From NCBI RefSeq assembly GCF_003568665.1, contig NZ_QXMH01000001.1:930001-994000 (forward strand): DNA of 64,000 nucleotides, given 5' to 3'. Every line of letters starts with the position of its first letter. The stretch's first letter is position 1. Shown piece by piece: positions 1 to 6,666 of the stretch. The DNA is from Chitinophaga alhagiae (GTDB taxonomy: Bacteria > Bacteroidota > Bacteroidia > Chitinophagales > Chitinophagaceae). The translations under genes were made by a program, and so were the position numbers. The notes beneath the pieces were generated by a model that worked only from the letters and a program-made list of their open reading frames with translations, made no database searches and was not told the origin of the DNA.

Positions 1-509
1 TGGATGCCATGCCCCGGCCCGGGTAAATGGAACGTCCACCCATGCGGGTTACCGTCAAAGAGATGCGTTACTTCCACAATGCCAGACCAGGTGAGCCCGT
101 CATCCGTACTGGTCATGTAAAAGACCTGGCTGCTGTCATTCCCGTGATTCAGGGCGTAAAAGAGGAACAGTCTGCCTGTTTTTGCATCCTGCACAATGGT
201 TGGGTTGGCCCAGGACTGGCCATGATCGCTGTTGACCAGCACTTTTGATGCAGAGAAAGTATTTCCACCGTCTGTGCTGCGCTTCATTACAATATGATGG
301 GCGCCATCGTCCGCGCCGTCCCTGATCCGCGCTTCGGCAAACGCCAGTATTGTTCCCCTGGTGGTAACTGCCAGCCCATAAACAAAATGAGCATGTATAC
401 TGTCTTCGTTGGCCCTCCACAATACCGTTTTCCGGGGCGCGTCCTGCCCGTTCCCCAGCAGCGGGTACAGCAGCATTACCGCTATTATGATCTTTTGTAT
501 GTTTACCAT
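1..509 (-). CDS. Sialidase-like Asp-box protein, N-terminal part, cut by window edge
   Basis: The reading frame starts at ATG 509 and stays open to the left edge, giving 169 codons of the N-terminus. Residues 1-22 are a signal peptide, so the protein is exported. Two Asp boxes typical of sialidase propellers are present: S-T-D-G-G-N-T-F at 78-85 and S-T-D-D-G-L-T-W at 134-141. The first blade aligns with the complete sialidase at 15880: the E-A-R motif (59-61) and an Asp near 68 at the acid/base position are kept, but the Arg-Ile-Pro arginine is replaced by V-Y-G-L-A (43-47). It may therefore have a different specificity or no sialidase activity. A GntR-type operator lies about 100 bp upstream, linking it to the sialic-acid locus. 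The C-terminal half, with the other catalytic residues, cannot be seen. Confidence 0.8.
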   Translation of the reverse strand, partial: MVNIQKIIIAVMLLYPLLGNGQDAPRKTVLWRANEDSIHAHFVYGLAVTTRGTILAFAEARIRDGADDGAHHIVMKRSTDGGNTFSASKVLVNSDHGQSWANPTIVQDAKTGRLFLFYALNHGNDSSQVFYMTSTDDGLTWSGIVEVTHLFDGNPHGWTFHLPGPGHGI

Positions 510-612
510 TCCGGGTTCTGTTTGATCTTGGAATGGAGGCCCGTAAGCAGCCAATGCGTGTATATGCTCATAACTGTGGACTATTTTGAGTTGAAAAAGA
601 AGAAATGTTCTA

Positions 613-643
613 TTGTCCTATATGTACTACATATTAACAAATA
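613..643 (-). promoter_or_regulatory. GntR-type operator A with -7 promoter element, upstream of sialidase-like gene
   Basis: Read on the minus strand, the site runs TATTTGTT, a few bases, ATATGTAGTACATA, two bases, GGACAA. The core TGTACTACA (623-631) fits the FadR-subfamily pattern GT-N3-AC. The same arrangement recurs at 6587-6618. A TAnnTTTG -7 element (TATATTTG, 638-645 minus) overlaps its upstream edge, so a bound protein would sit over the transcription start and repress. The regulator is inferred to be the adjacent GntR protein. The rest of the 510-768 gap shows nothing else. Confidence 0.55.
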
Positions 644-768
644 TAACAGAGAATTTCCAACCTTTCCTAATTTTTCCGGAAAAATTTTTGATGGCCAGGC
701 GGCAGCCGCGTGGGGGAACGGCTGCATAGCTACCTGTATCTGCAGGTATAAGCGATAAAAGAAGCGGT

Positions 769-1464
769 TTATTTTAACCGGTCAAAATGGGGTTTCAGGT
801 GTTCGTACATTCCTTTTTTGAAATCTTCTTTTGTTCCGTTCCTGAGAATATCCACCAACCCGCGGTGATCTACCTTGCCGCTGTAGGGCTTGTTCACCAT
901 GGTGATCACATAGGCAAATATGGGGAGCAGCATGATCTGGAAGCGCTTGAGGGTGAGGTTGCCCGTCATTTCATAAAGTTTGCCATGAAAAGCTATTTCG
1001 TTCTTTACAAGGAAGGATTTGTCTTTATTGATCTCGCTATTGGCAATTTCTTCCAGTTCATCTATATCAGTCTCTGTCATGCGGGCATACAGCAGGTCTG
1101 CCAGTCCCATTTCCAGCACAAGGCGCAGCTCGAAAATATCTTTCAGGGTAAGGTCGTCTATCAACGCGGGGTCCAGTACACGCTCAAATGCCAGCAGGAT
1201 ATCAGGGCTGGCCAGCACAGCCCCTTTGCGTTTGCGGGTCTCGATCATGCCCAGCATGCGCAGCCGGCTTAAGGCTTCCCTTACTACATTGCGGCTAACG
1301 CCCAGTGCTTCTGCAAGATCCGTTTCTTTCGGCAACGGGTCTCCCGGTTTGAGCGACATCTTTTTCAGGTACTGCCGCAGCTTTATCTCCACATCGTCTG
1401 CCATAGTGTTGGCCTTCACGCGCCCCAGGGTCTTGCTCAGATCGTTTATAGTCTCTTCCTTCAT
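769..1464 (-). CDS. GntR family (FadR subfamily) transcriptional regulator with FCD domain
   Basis: This is a 231-residue cytosolic DNA-binding regulator. Residues about 24-85 form the GntR winged helix, with P-K-E-T-D-L-A-E-A-L-G-V-S-R as the recognition-helix region. Residues about 105-225 form an all-helical FCD ligand domain with the R-L-x-L-E start typical of FadR/NanR-type proteins. In other bacteria this subfamily includes sialic-acid sensor NanR. Its position between a sialidase-like gene and a sulfatase, near nanA, suggests a sialic-acid-derived or similar acidic-sugar effector, which is inference. Four operator-like copies of TGTA(C/G)TACA occur within 6.6 kb, one of them over its own promoter, so autoregulation is likely. 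The start at 1464 gives a normal length for the family. Confidence 0.9.
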   Translation of the reverse strand: MKEETINDLSKTLGRVKANTMADDVEIKLRQYLKKMSLKPGDPLPKETDLAEALGVSRNVVREALSRLRMLGMIETRKRKGAVLASPDILLAFERVLDPALIDDLTLKDIFELRLVLEMGLADLLYARMTETDIDELEEIANSEINKDKSFLVKNEIAFHGKLYEMTGNLTLKRFQIMLLPIFAYVITMVNKPYSGKVDHRGLVDILRNGTKEDFKKGMYEHLKPHFDRLK

Positions 1465-1478
1465 CTTTCCCGATTAAA

Positions 1479-1510
1479 CTTTGCTATTATGTACTACAAA
1501 TATAGCAAAG
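1479..1510. promoter_or_regulatory. GntR-type operator B, palindrome between gntR and sulfatase gene
   Basis: Perfect 9-bp inverted arms, CTTTGCTAT (1479-1487) and ATAGCAAAG (1502-1510), flank a 14-base centre that contains TGTACTACA (1490-1498). The 20 bases at 1484-1503 are identical to the reverse complement of operator C at 6393-6412. On the minus strand the site covers a TATATTTG -7 element (1497-1504), with TTGG 17 bases upstream, so it overlaps the probable gntR promoter. It could also act on the divergent sulfatase gene. Confidence 0.6.
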
Positions 1511-1611
1511 TGATGAACCCCCAACTATTTTTTTTATTTTGATCAAATATTCCGGTGGCAGCGGGAATGCCAGGCCGGAACAAAATTCCCAACACGTCTC
1601 AACCCTTCCAT

Positions 1612-3015
1612 ATGACAACCAGAATGTTCCTTACCGGCCTTTGCCTGCTTCTGCTCATACAGGCGGCGCCGGCCCAGCAAAAACAGCAACGGCCCAATAT
1701 CATTTTCATTATTGCGGATGACCTGGGCTATGGCAATCTTACTGCATACAACCCGCAGCATAAAGTACCTACCCCACATATAGACCGCCTGGCAAAAGAA
1801 GGCACAAAATTTACCCGGTTCTATTCCGGCAGTACCGTTTGTGCTCCCAGCCGCTGCGCCCTGATGACGGGCAAACATATGGGGCATGCCTACATCAGGG
1901 GCAACAGCCGGGCACCACTACGCCTGCAAGACACTACCCTGGCCGCCCGCCTGCATAACAACGGGTATACCACCGGTATGTTCGGTAAATGGGGGCTGGG
2001 GGAAGAGAATACCACCGGCGCACCCGAAAATCAAGGCTTTGACGCCTTTTATGGTTATCTGAACCAGACACATGCGCATCACTATTACACCAACCGGCTG
2101 TTTGAGATACAAAACGGCAAAACAGTGCGTGTGGAGCTGGATTCCACCGAGTATACCGATGAGCTGATAGTCCGGAAAGCGCTCGCCTTCATAAAAGAGA
2201 ACAGGGAAAAACCTTTCTTTCTCTACATGCCGCTCACCATTCCGCACGCAGAGCTGCACGTGCCGCAACAATACGTGCAGCCCTGGCTACATGCAGACGG
2301 CAGCAGCAGGCTGCAGCCTGAAAAACCCTTTGGGACCAGCGAGGTAAAGTCATATCACCCGCAAAAACAACCCCATGCCGCCTTTGCCGGAATGATCGGC
2401 AAACTTGACGAAGACGTGGCCCGCGTACTAGCGCTGATAAAGGAGCTGGGGCTAGACAACAATACCTATATCTTTTTCACCAGCGATAACGGCCCTCATA
2501 AAGAAGGTGGGGCCGATCCCGAATATTTTGACAGTAACGGTCCGCTGAGAGGTATAAAAAGAGATCTGTATGAAGGCGGCATCCGCGTGCCGCTGCTGGT
2601 GAGAGCGCCGGGTAAAATACCCGCCGGGGTTGTTCGGAATGACATCTGGGCTTTCTGGGACATGCTGCCTACCCTTTGCGGCCTCACCAATACCCCCGCT
2701 CCTGCCGGCATTGACGGCATCAGCTTTACCAACGCACTGCACAATAAGCAGCAGGCACAGCAACATTCCCATCTTTACTGGCAGTTCAACGAAAAGTTGT
2801 ACAAGGAGGCGGTGGTACAGGGCAACTGGAAGCTGGTGCGGCTAAAGCCGAAAGGGAAACCGGAAATAGTGGAGCTGTATGACCTCCGTAAGGACATTGG
2901 AGAAACGAACAATATTGCCCAACAGCATCCGGCCAAAGTGAAGGAACTGTATACGCTGGCACAACAATCAAAAACGCCCGCGGAACTGGAGGTATTTAAC
3001 TGGAAGACCGAGTAA
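1612..3015 (+). CDS. Secreted sulfatase (arylsulfatase family S1)
   Basis: This 467-residue exported enzyme hydrolyses sulfate esters, probably from host or algal glycans. Start 1612 is chosen because it puts a clean signal peptide (residues 1-22) at the N-terminus; upstream in-frame ATGs at 1555 and 1567 only add a polar leader. The mature part opens with the metal-binding P-N-I-I-F-I-I-A-D-D-L-G. The formylglycine motif C-A-P-S-R is at 77-81, with Cys77 the residue oxidised by a maturase that is not in this window. The C-terminal third has the usual S-D-N-G-P-H and G-x-K-R-D-L-Y-E-G-G-I-R-V-P metal and active-site strands. The substrate cannot be read from sequence. Its place beside sialidases suggests sulfated sialo-glycans. 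The beta-helix gene follows after 73 bp. Confidence 0.93.
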   Translation: MTTRMFLTGLCLLLLIQAAPAQQKQQRPNIIFIIADDLGYGNLTAYNPQHKVPTPHIDRLAKEGTKFTRFYSGSTVCAPSRCALMTGKHMGHAYIRGNSRAPLRLQDTTLAARLHNNGYTTGMFGKWGLGEENTTGAPENQGFDAFYGYLNQTHAHHYYTNRLFEIQNGKTVRVELDSTEYTDELIVRKALAFIKENREKPFFLYMPLTIPHAELHVPQQYVQPWLHADGSSRLQPEKPFGTSEVKSYHPQKQPHAAFAGMIGKLDEDVARVLALIKELGLDNNTYIFFTSDNGPHKEGGADPEYFDSNGPLRGIKRDLYEGGIRVPLLVRAPGKIPAGVVRNDIWAFWDMLPTLCGLTNTPAPAGIDGISFTNALHNKQQAQQHSHLYWQFNEKLYKEAVVQGNWKLVRLKPKGKPEIVELYDLRKDIGETNNIAQQHPAKVKELYTLAQQSKTPAELEVFNWKTE

Positions 3016-3088
3016 CAAAATCGCCCGGCATTTCAGAGCCGGGATGCGGCCATTTGACGAACAGCTTTTTTAGCCTACTTTTAGGTAA

Positions 3089-4318
3089 ATGCCTGCCATG
3101 CGCCTGCTATTCCTATTGCTGCCGCTCATTTGCCTGCATGGCCCTTTACCAGCCGCAGTGCTGCATACCGGCCATGGGCAGCGTTATGCCAGCCTCACCG
3201 CTGCTGCAAAGGCCGCGGTGCCGGGCGACACTATTTTGTTGCACAACGGCACCTACCCAGGCAATCAATCATTACAGGGCCTTCGCGGAGCACCCGGCAA
3301 ATGGATATTCATCATAGCAGCAAGTAAAGGAGCAGTGTTATTTGAAGGAGGAACGGCCGCGTGGACAGGCACTGACATCGCATACCTTCATATTGAAGGG
3401 ATCGAGTTTGCCCGGCAAACGGGCAATGGCCTTAACATTGACGATGGGGGCAGCTACGCCACTCCCTCGCACCATATCGTATTTCAGCATTGTGTTTTTC
3501 GTGATATGGCCGCCACCGGCAACAATGACCTCCTGAAATTATCTGGCGCAGATGATGTTGTCATTCAGCAATGTACATTCCTGAACGGCTCCCATGCAGG
3601 CAGCGGTATTGACATGGTAGGTTGCCATAACAGCCTTATCCGCCAATGCCGCTTTGAAAACATGGGCGCCAATGCGGTACAAATGAAAGGAGGCAGCAGC
3701 AACATCCGTGTTGAAGCCTGTGTATTTAAAAATGCCGGCAGCAGGGCTATCAATCTTGGCGGCAGCACAGGGCAGGCTTTTTTCAGGCCGGCCAACGCCA
3801 CCTGGGAGGCCACCGGTCTGAAAGTTTATAGTAACGTATTTATCGGGTCTGACGTGCCGGTAGCCTTTGTTGGTTGTACCCATTCTGAAGTGGTGAACAA
3901 TACCATTTACAAACCGGGCCGGTGGGCCATCCGGATACTGCAGGAAAACAAAGATACTGCTCGTTTTGTAAAATGCGGCAGCAATACTTTCCGGAACAAT
4001 ATTGTCTATGTTGATGGCCAACTGCGCACAACCTGCAGCGTTGGCCCCGGTACGGCGCCGGAAAGTTTCACTTTCTCCAACAACTTGTGGTTTCATGCCA
4101 GCAACAACACCTGGGTACCGCAACTACCGGTACATGAAAAAAGCGGGCTGATAGGGAAAGATCCCATGTTCAGCAATGCTGACGAAGAAGATCTTTCCAT
4201 CGCTCCTGGCAGCCCTGCTGCGCTTGCGGGGCTTCCCTTGCGGCTCCCGGAGAAAGACCATACCGGCCAATGGTTCCGGCACGGGAGGGCTATTGGCGCT
4301 TTTGAAGTAAAGCAGTAA
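3089..4318 (+). CDS. Secreted right-handed parallel beta-helix protein
   Basis: This 409-residue protein has a hydrophobic signal peptide (M-R-L-L-F-L-L-L-P-L-I-C-L-H-G) and begins its mature part with a DUF1565-like strand (R-Y-A-S-L-T-A-A-A-K-A-A-V-P-G-D-T-I-L-L) typical of pectate-lyase-fold proteins. The middle contains repeated coil signatures with short beta strands and N-turns, such as I-V-F-Q-H-C-V-F, V-V-I-Q-Q-C-T-F and S-L-I-R-Q-C-R-F. Such proteins are polysaccharide lyases, glycoside hydrolases or binding proteins. I see no diagnostic catalytic motif, so no activity is assigned. It lies 73 bp downstream of the sulfatase and is probably co-transcribed with it. An alternative start is ATG 3098. 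Confidence 0.8.
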   Translation: MPAMRLLFLLLPLICLHGPLPAAVLHTGHGQRYASLTAAAKAAVPGDTILLHNGTYPGNQSLQGLRGAPGKWIFIIAASKGAVLFEGGTAAWTGTDIAYLHIEGIEFARQTGNGLNIDDGGSYATPSHHIVFQHCVFRDMAATGNNDLLKLSGADDVVIQQCTFLNGSHAGSGIDMVGCHNSLIRQCRFENMGANAVQMKGGSSNIRVEACVFKNAGSRAINLGGSTGQAFFRPANATWEATGLKVYSNVFIGSDVPVAFVGCTHSEVVNNTIYKPGRWAIRILQENKDTARFVKCGSNTFRNNIVYVDGQLRTTCSVGPGTAPESFTFSNNLWFHASNNTWVPQLPVHEKSGLIGKDPMFSNADEEDLSIAPGSPAALAGLPLRLPEKDHTGQWFRHGRAIGAFEVKQ

Positions 4319-4345
4319 TTGAAGTAACAGTTTTTTTTCAAAAAC

Positions 4346-4377
4346 AATAATTAAGGATATAATTATCCTTAATTATT
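4346..4377. promoter_or_regulatory. 13-bp perfect palindrome next to a promoter element
   Basis: The arms AATAATTAAGGAT (4346-4358) and ATCCTTAATTATT (4365-4377) are exact inverted repeats around a 6-base centre. Two bases further on, at 4380-4387, is TACCTTTG, a match to the Bacteroidota -7 consensus TAnnTTTG, about 95 bp before the 600-residue gene. The palindrome would cover the promoter spacer and -33 region, which suits an operator. A terminator role is less likely because the stem is AT-rich and no T-run follows on the plus strand. Confidence 0.45.
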
Positions 4378-4482
4378 CATACCTTTGGCGGCGAACCAGG
4401 AATGCGGGTTATTTAAGTAACCAGTGGGCCGGCTGTTTCCTTAATCATATTACGTATACATCACTTTTATTGCATACATCTC

Positions 4483-6285
4483 ATGTACAGTTCTCCGCTT
4501 CATAAATTTCATATTCCGGTAATGGGCCTGGCATATACTATTGATAGCCCTGTTAAAGTAGCCCGATTTGGCATCTCATCTGTCATCTCAATTATTGAGG
4601 ACAGGCTGATAGAAATGATGAGACGCCATTACTATCCTACAATAAATCAGGAATATAAACCCATCGATACTCATGAACCTGATTACAGGGCTAGAAGAAT
4701 TACGGACTACCTTAACCTGGTCAATACAATTGTACAGGCACAGATAGAAAAACTGAAACATGCCGCTTTTGAGGCCAACTCGGAAATAGTAAAATACTTT
4801 GAGATGCTGCCTGACAATAGTTCTTTGAAGCAACTATACCGGCAAATGACAGGTACAAAAGATCAGCTGCAAAAAGAGCAACTGCAAACGTATCTGCGTA
4901 CACAAATAAGACCAGGCAGCATTGATGTGAACATCATGACAAAAGTAGATCGCGATAACTATGGAAAAAATGGCAATTTGCTTTCTGAAGGATCAGATGC
5001 AGTGGCGGCATTGAGAGGATATGCGAAAAGCGATCTAGCTAATTCTTCGGTCATTTTTTCCGCAGGCATGAACCCAAGATTATATAATTACCTCGGCAAC
5101 TGTGAGGAGTTCCATGTAAACAGCGATGGTGATTTTACAAAGAAAGTGATCGTCAAAGTAAGTGACTATCGCTCTGCGTTAATACAAGGGAAATATCTGG
5201 CAAAAAAGGGGATTTGGGTAAGTGAGTTCAGGATCGAGTCCGGGCTGAATTGCGGCGGGCACGCATTTGCAACAGATGGGCTTTTACTCGGGCCGATCCT
5301 TGAGGAATTTAAAGCAAAAAAACAGGAGCTCATCGATACGCTCCTTGAAATTTTCAACGCCGCAATGTTAGAAAAGAAAAGTACAAAGTTCATTTATCCT
5401 CCCCGGCTTACCATATCTGTACAAGGCGGTATCGGAACTTTTGAGGAAGATGATTTTCTACATCGTCATTATAACATAGAGAGCACCGGATGGGGCACTC
5501 CATTTTTGCTCGTACCCGAAGCTACCACGGTAGACGCCAATACCCTGGAGCTATTGAGTGCCGCAAAAGAAAAGGATATTATGCTAAGCCATTATTCCCC
5601 GCTAGGCACACGGTTTCACTATCTGAAAGGGACCAGTTCTTACCATGAAAAACAATCGCGCATTGACAATGGCAAACCGGGCAGCCCCTGCACAGAAAAG
5701 CACCTGGCGTTTAATACAGAATTTACAACAGAGCCTATCTGTACCGCCTCCAGCAGATATCAGAAGTTAAAGATCGCGCAATTGCAATCACTTAACCTTC
5801 CGGAAAAAACTTATAAAACACAACTGAAGGAAGTATTGGATAAAGAATGTTTATGCATAGGTTTAAGTAATTCGGCAGCTATTAACTATGACATGACTTT
5901 GGTAAAAAACCTCGAAGCAGTAACGATTTGCCCTGGGCCTAATATTGTTAACTTTTCAAAAATTGTTTCCCTGCAAACAATGGCAGATCATATTTACGGG
6001 AGAACCAACATCCTTTCGAATAAAGACCGGCCCCATATGTTTATTGCAGAACTGAATTTATACATCGATTACCTCAAGGAAGTACTGGCTGGGGATTTAG
6101 AAGCAGAACGGCTAGATAAAAACAAAAAAAATTACATTTCTTTTTGTCAAAATCTTAGAAATGGCATCTCATACTACAGTAGTCTCTCCTGCGTATCGGG
6201 TAGCAGCAGAGATTCTTTCATTAAAGGTCTCAATTCAGCCAGCGCAGCACTTGATTGCCTGAAGCATCAATATGCCATCAGTTAA
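4483..6285 (+). CDS. Conserved hypothetical protein, 600 residues, function unknown
   Basis: I do not recognise a characterised function. The protein has no signal peptide or membrane segment and should be cytosolic, unlike its secreted neighbours. The N-terminus carries a well-ordered block (I-P-V-M-G-L-A-Y-T-I-D-S-P-V-K-V-A-R-F-G). The middle has glycine-rich loops, S-G-L-N-C-G-G-H-A-F-A near residue 255 and V-Q-G-G-I-G-T-F-E-E near 312, that resemble phosphate-binding loops of flavin TIM barrels, although this is only a resemblance. Several cysteines cluster in the second half (G-S-P-C, P-I-C-T-A-S-S, E-C-L-C-I-G), which could bind metal. It is flanked by AT-rich spacers, appears more AT-rich than neighbouring genes, and has its own promoter-like element and palindrome. 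That suggests an independent unit inserted between the sulfatase pair and susC. Confidence 0.75.
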   Translation: MYSSPLHKFHIPVMGLAYTIDSPVKVARFGISSVISIIEDRLIEMMRRHYYPTINQEYKPIDTHEPDYRARRITDYLNLVNTIVQAQIEKLKHAAFEANSEIVKYFEMLPDNSSLKQLYRQMTGTKDQLQKEQLQTYLRTQIRPGSIDVNIMTKVDRDNYGKNGNLLSEGSDAVAALRGYAKSDLANSSVIFSAGMNPRLYNYLGNCEEFHVNSDGDFTKKVIVKVSDYRSALIQGKYLAKKGIWVSEFRIESGLNCGGHAFATDGLLLGPILEEFKAKKQELIDTLLEIFNAAMLEKKSTKFIYPPRLTISVQGGIGTFEEDDFLHRHYNIESTGWGTPFLLVPEATTVDANTLELLSAAKEKDIMLSHYSPLGTRFHYLKGTSSYHEKQSRIDNGKPGSPCTEKHLAFNTEFTTEPICTASSRYQKLKIAQLQSLNLPEKTYKTQLKEVLDKECLCIGLSNSAAINYDMTLVKNLEAVTICPGPNIVNFSKIVSLQTMADHIYGRTNILSNKDRPHMFIAELNLYIDYLKEVLAGDLEAERLDKNKKNYISFCQNLRNGISYYSSLSCVSGSSRDSFIKGLNSASAALDCLKHQYAIS

Positions 6286-6392
6286 AGACATTGAACATTA
6301 TCGGCCCTTGTCCCGTGAATTGAATCTATGGCGTAAGCGTTACATTCTCCATCATCAATTTCTGCAGGCCTTCTTTTCTGTCGTTTCTTAAA

Positions 6393-6412
6393 ATATTTGT
6401 AGTACATAATAG
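6393..6412 (+). promoter_or_regulatory. GntR-type operator C
   Basis: The core TGTAGTACA is at 6399-6407. The 20 bases match, in reverse complement, the centre of the gntR operator at 1484-1503 without a mismatch. The site lies 255 bp upstream of susC and 181 bp before operator D, so it could be a second, distal site for looping or the remnant of an older promoter. Confidence 0.5.
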
Positions 6413-6586
6413 TCATCAATAGATAGGATGGCTAAATAAAAAGAATGGTCCAGGCAGGTCCAGGTGGAATTACTTTCTTTTTATTCTTACTCCGCAGCCC
6501 CATACAGCTCCACTTTAACCCTTCCATAGAGATATGGCATCAATTCTTTTTCAAAAAAAATTAGGAAAATAGAAAAAAAATAATTC

Positions 6587-6618
6587 TATTTGTTCTATAT
6601 GTAGTACATAATGGACAA
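6587..6618 (+). promoter_or_regulatory. GntR-type operator D upstream of susC
   Basis: The site reads TATTTGTT, two bases, ATATGTAGTACATA, two bases, GGACAA, and aligns base for base with operator A apart from a one-base spacing change and two substitutions. The core TGTAGTACA is at 6600-6608. It sits 49 bp before the susC start codon, in a position to repress the susC-susD transcript. Confidence 0.58.
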
Positions 6619-6666
6619 ATAAAAGAATATAGGATAACTCAACCACTATAATTTAAACTCCACAGT

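Larger units (their letters stand above)
6286..6666. other. AT-rich intergenic region before susC
   Basis: This 381-bp gap holds two GntR-type operators (6393-6412 and 6587-6618). It also has an 11-bp inverted repeat (AATAAAAAGAA 6435-6445 with TTCTTTTTATT 6475-6485) and, on the minus strand, a short reading frame ending at TAA 6487-6489 that looks like the 3' end of a lost gene. No complete gene is visible. Confidence 0.6.

Noticed and set aside
294..758. Plus-strand frame across the sialidase-like gene and upstream gap
   Set aside because: The minus-strand frame encodes Asp boxes and a signal peptide, while this frame has no protein-like pattern and runs across the operator region.
4483..6285. 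Annotating the 600-residue protein as nitronate monooxygenase or enoyl reductase
   Set aside because: Only isolated glycine loops resemble these flavin barrels; the overall length and other motifs do not match, so no function is assigned.
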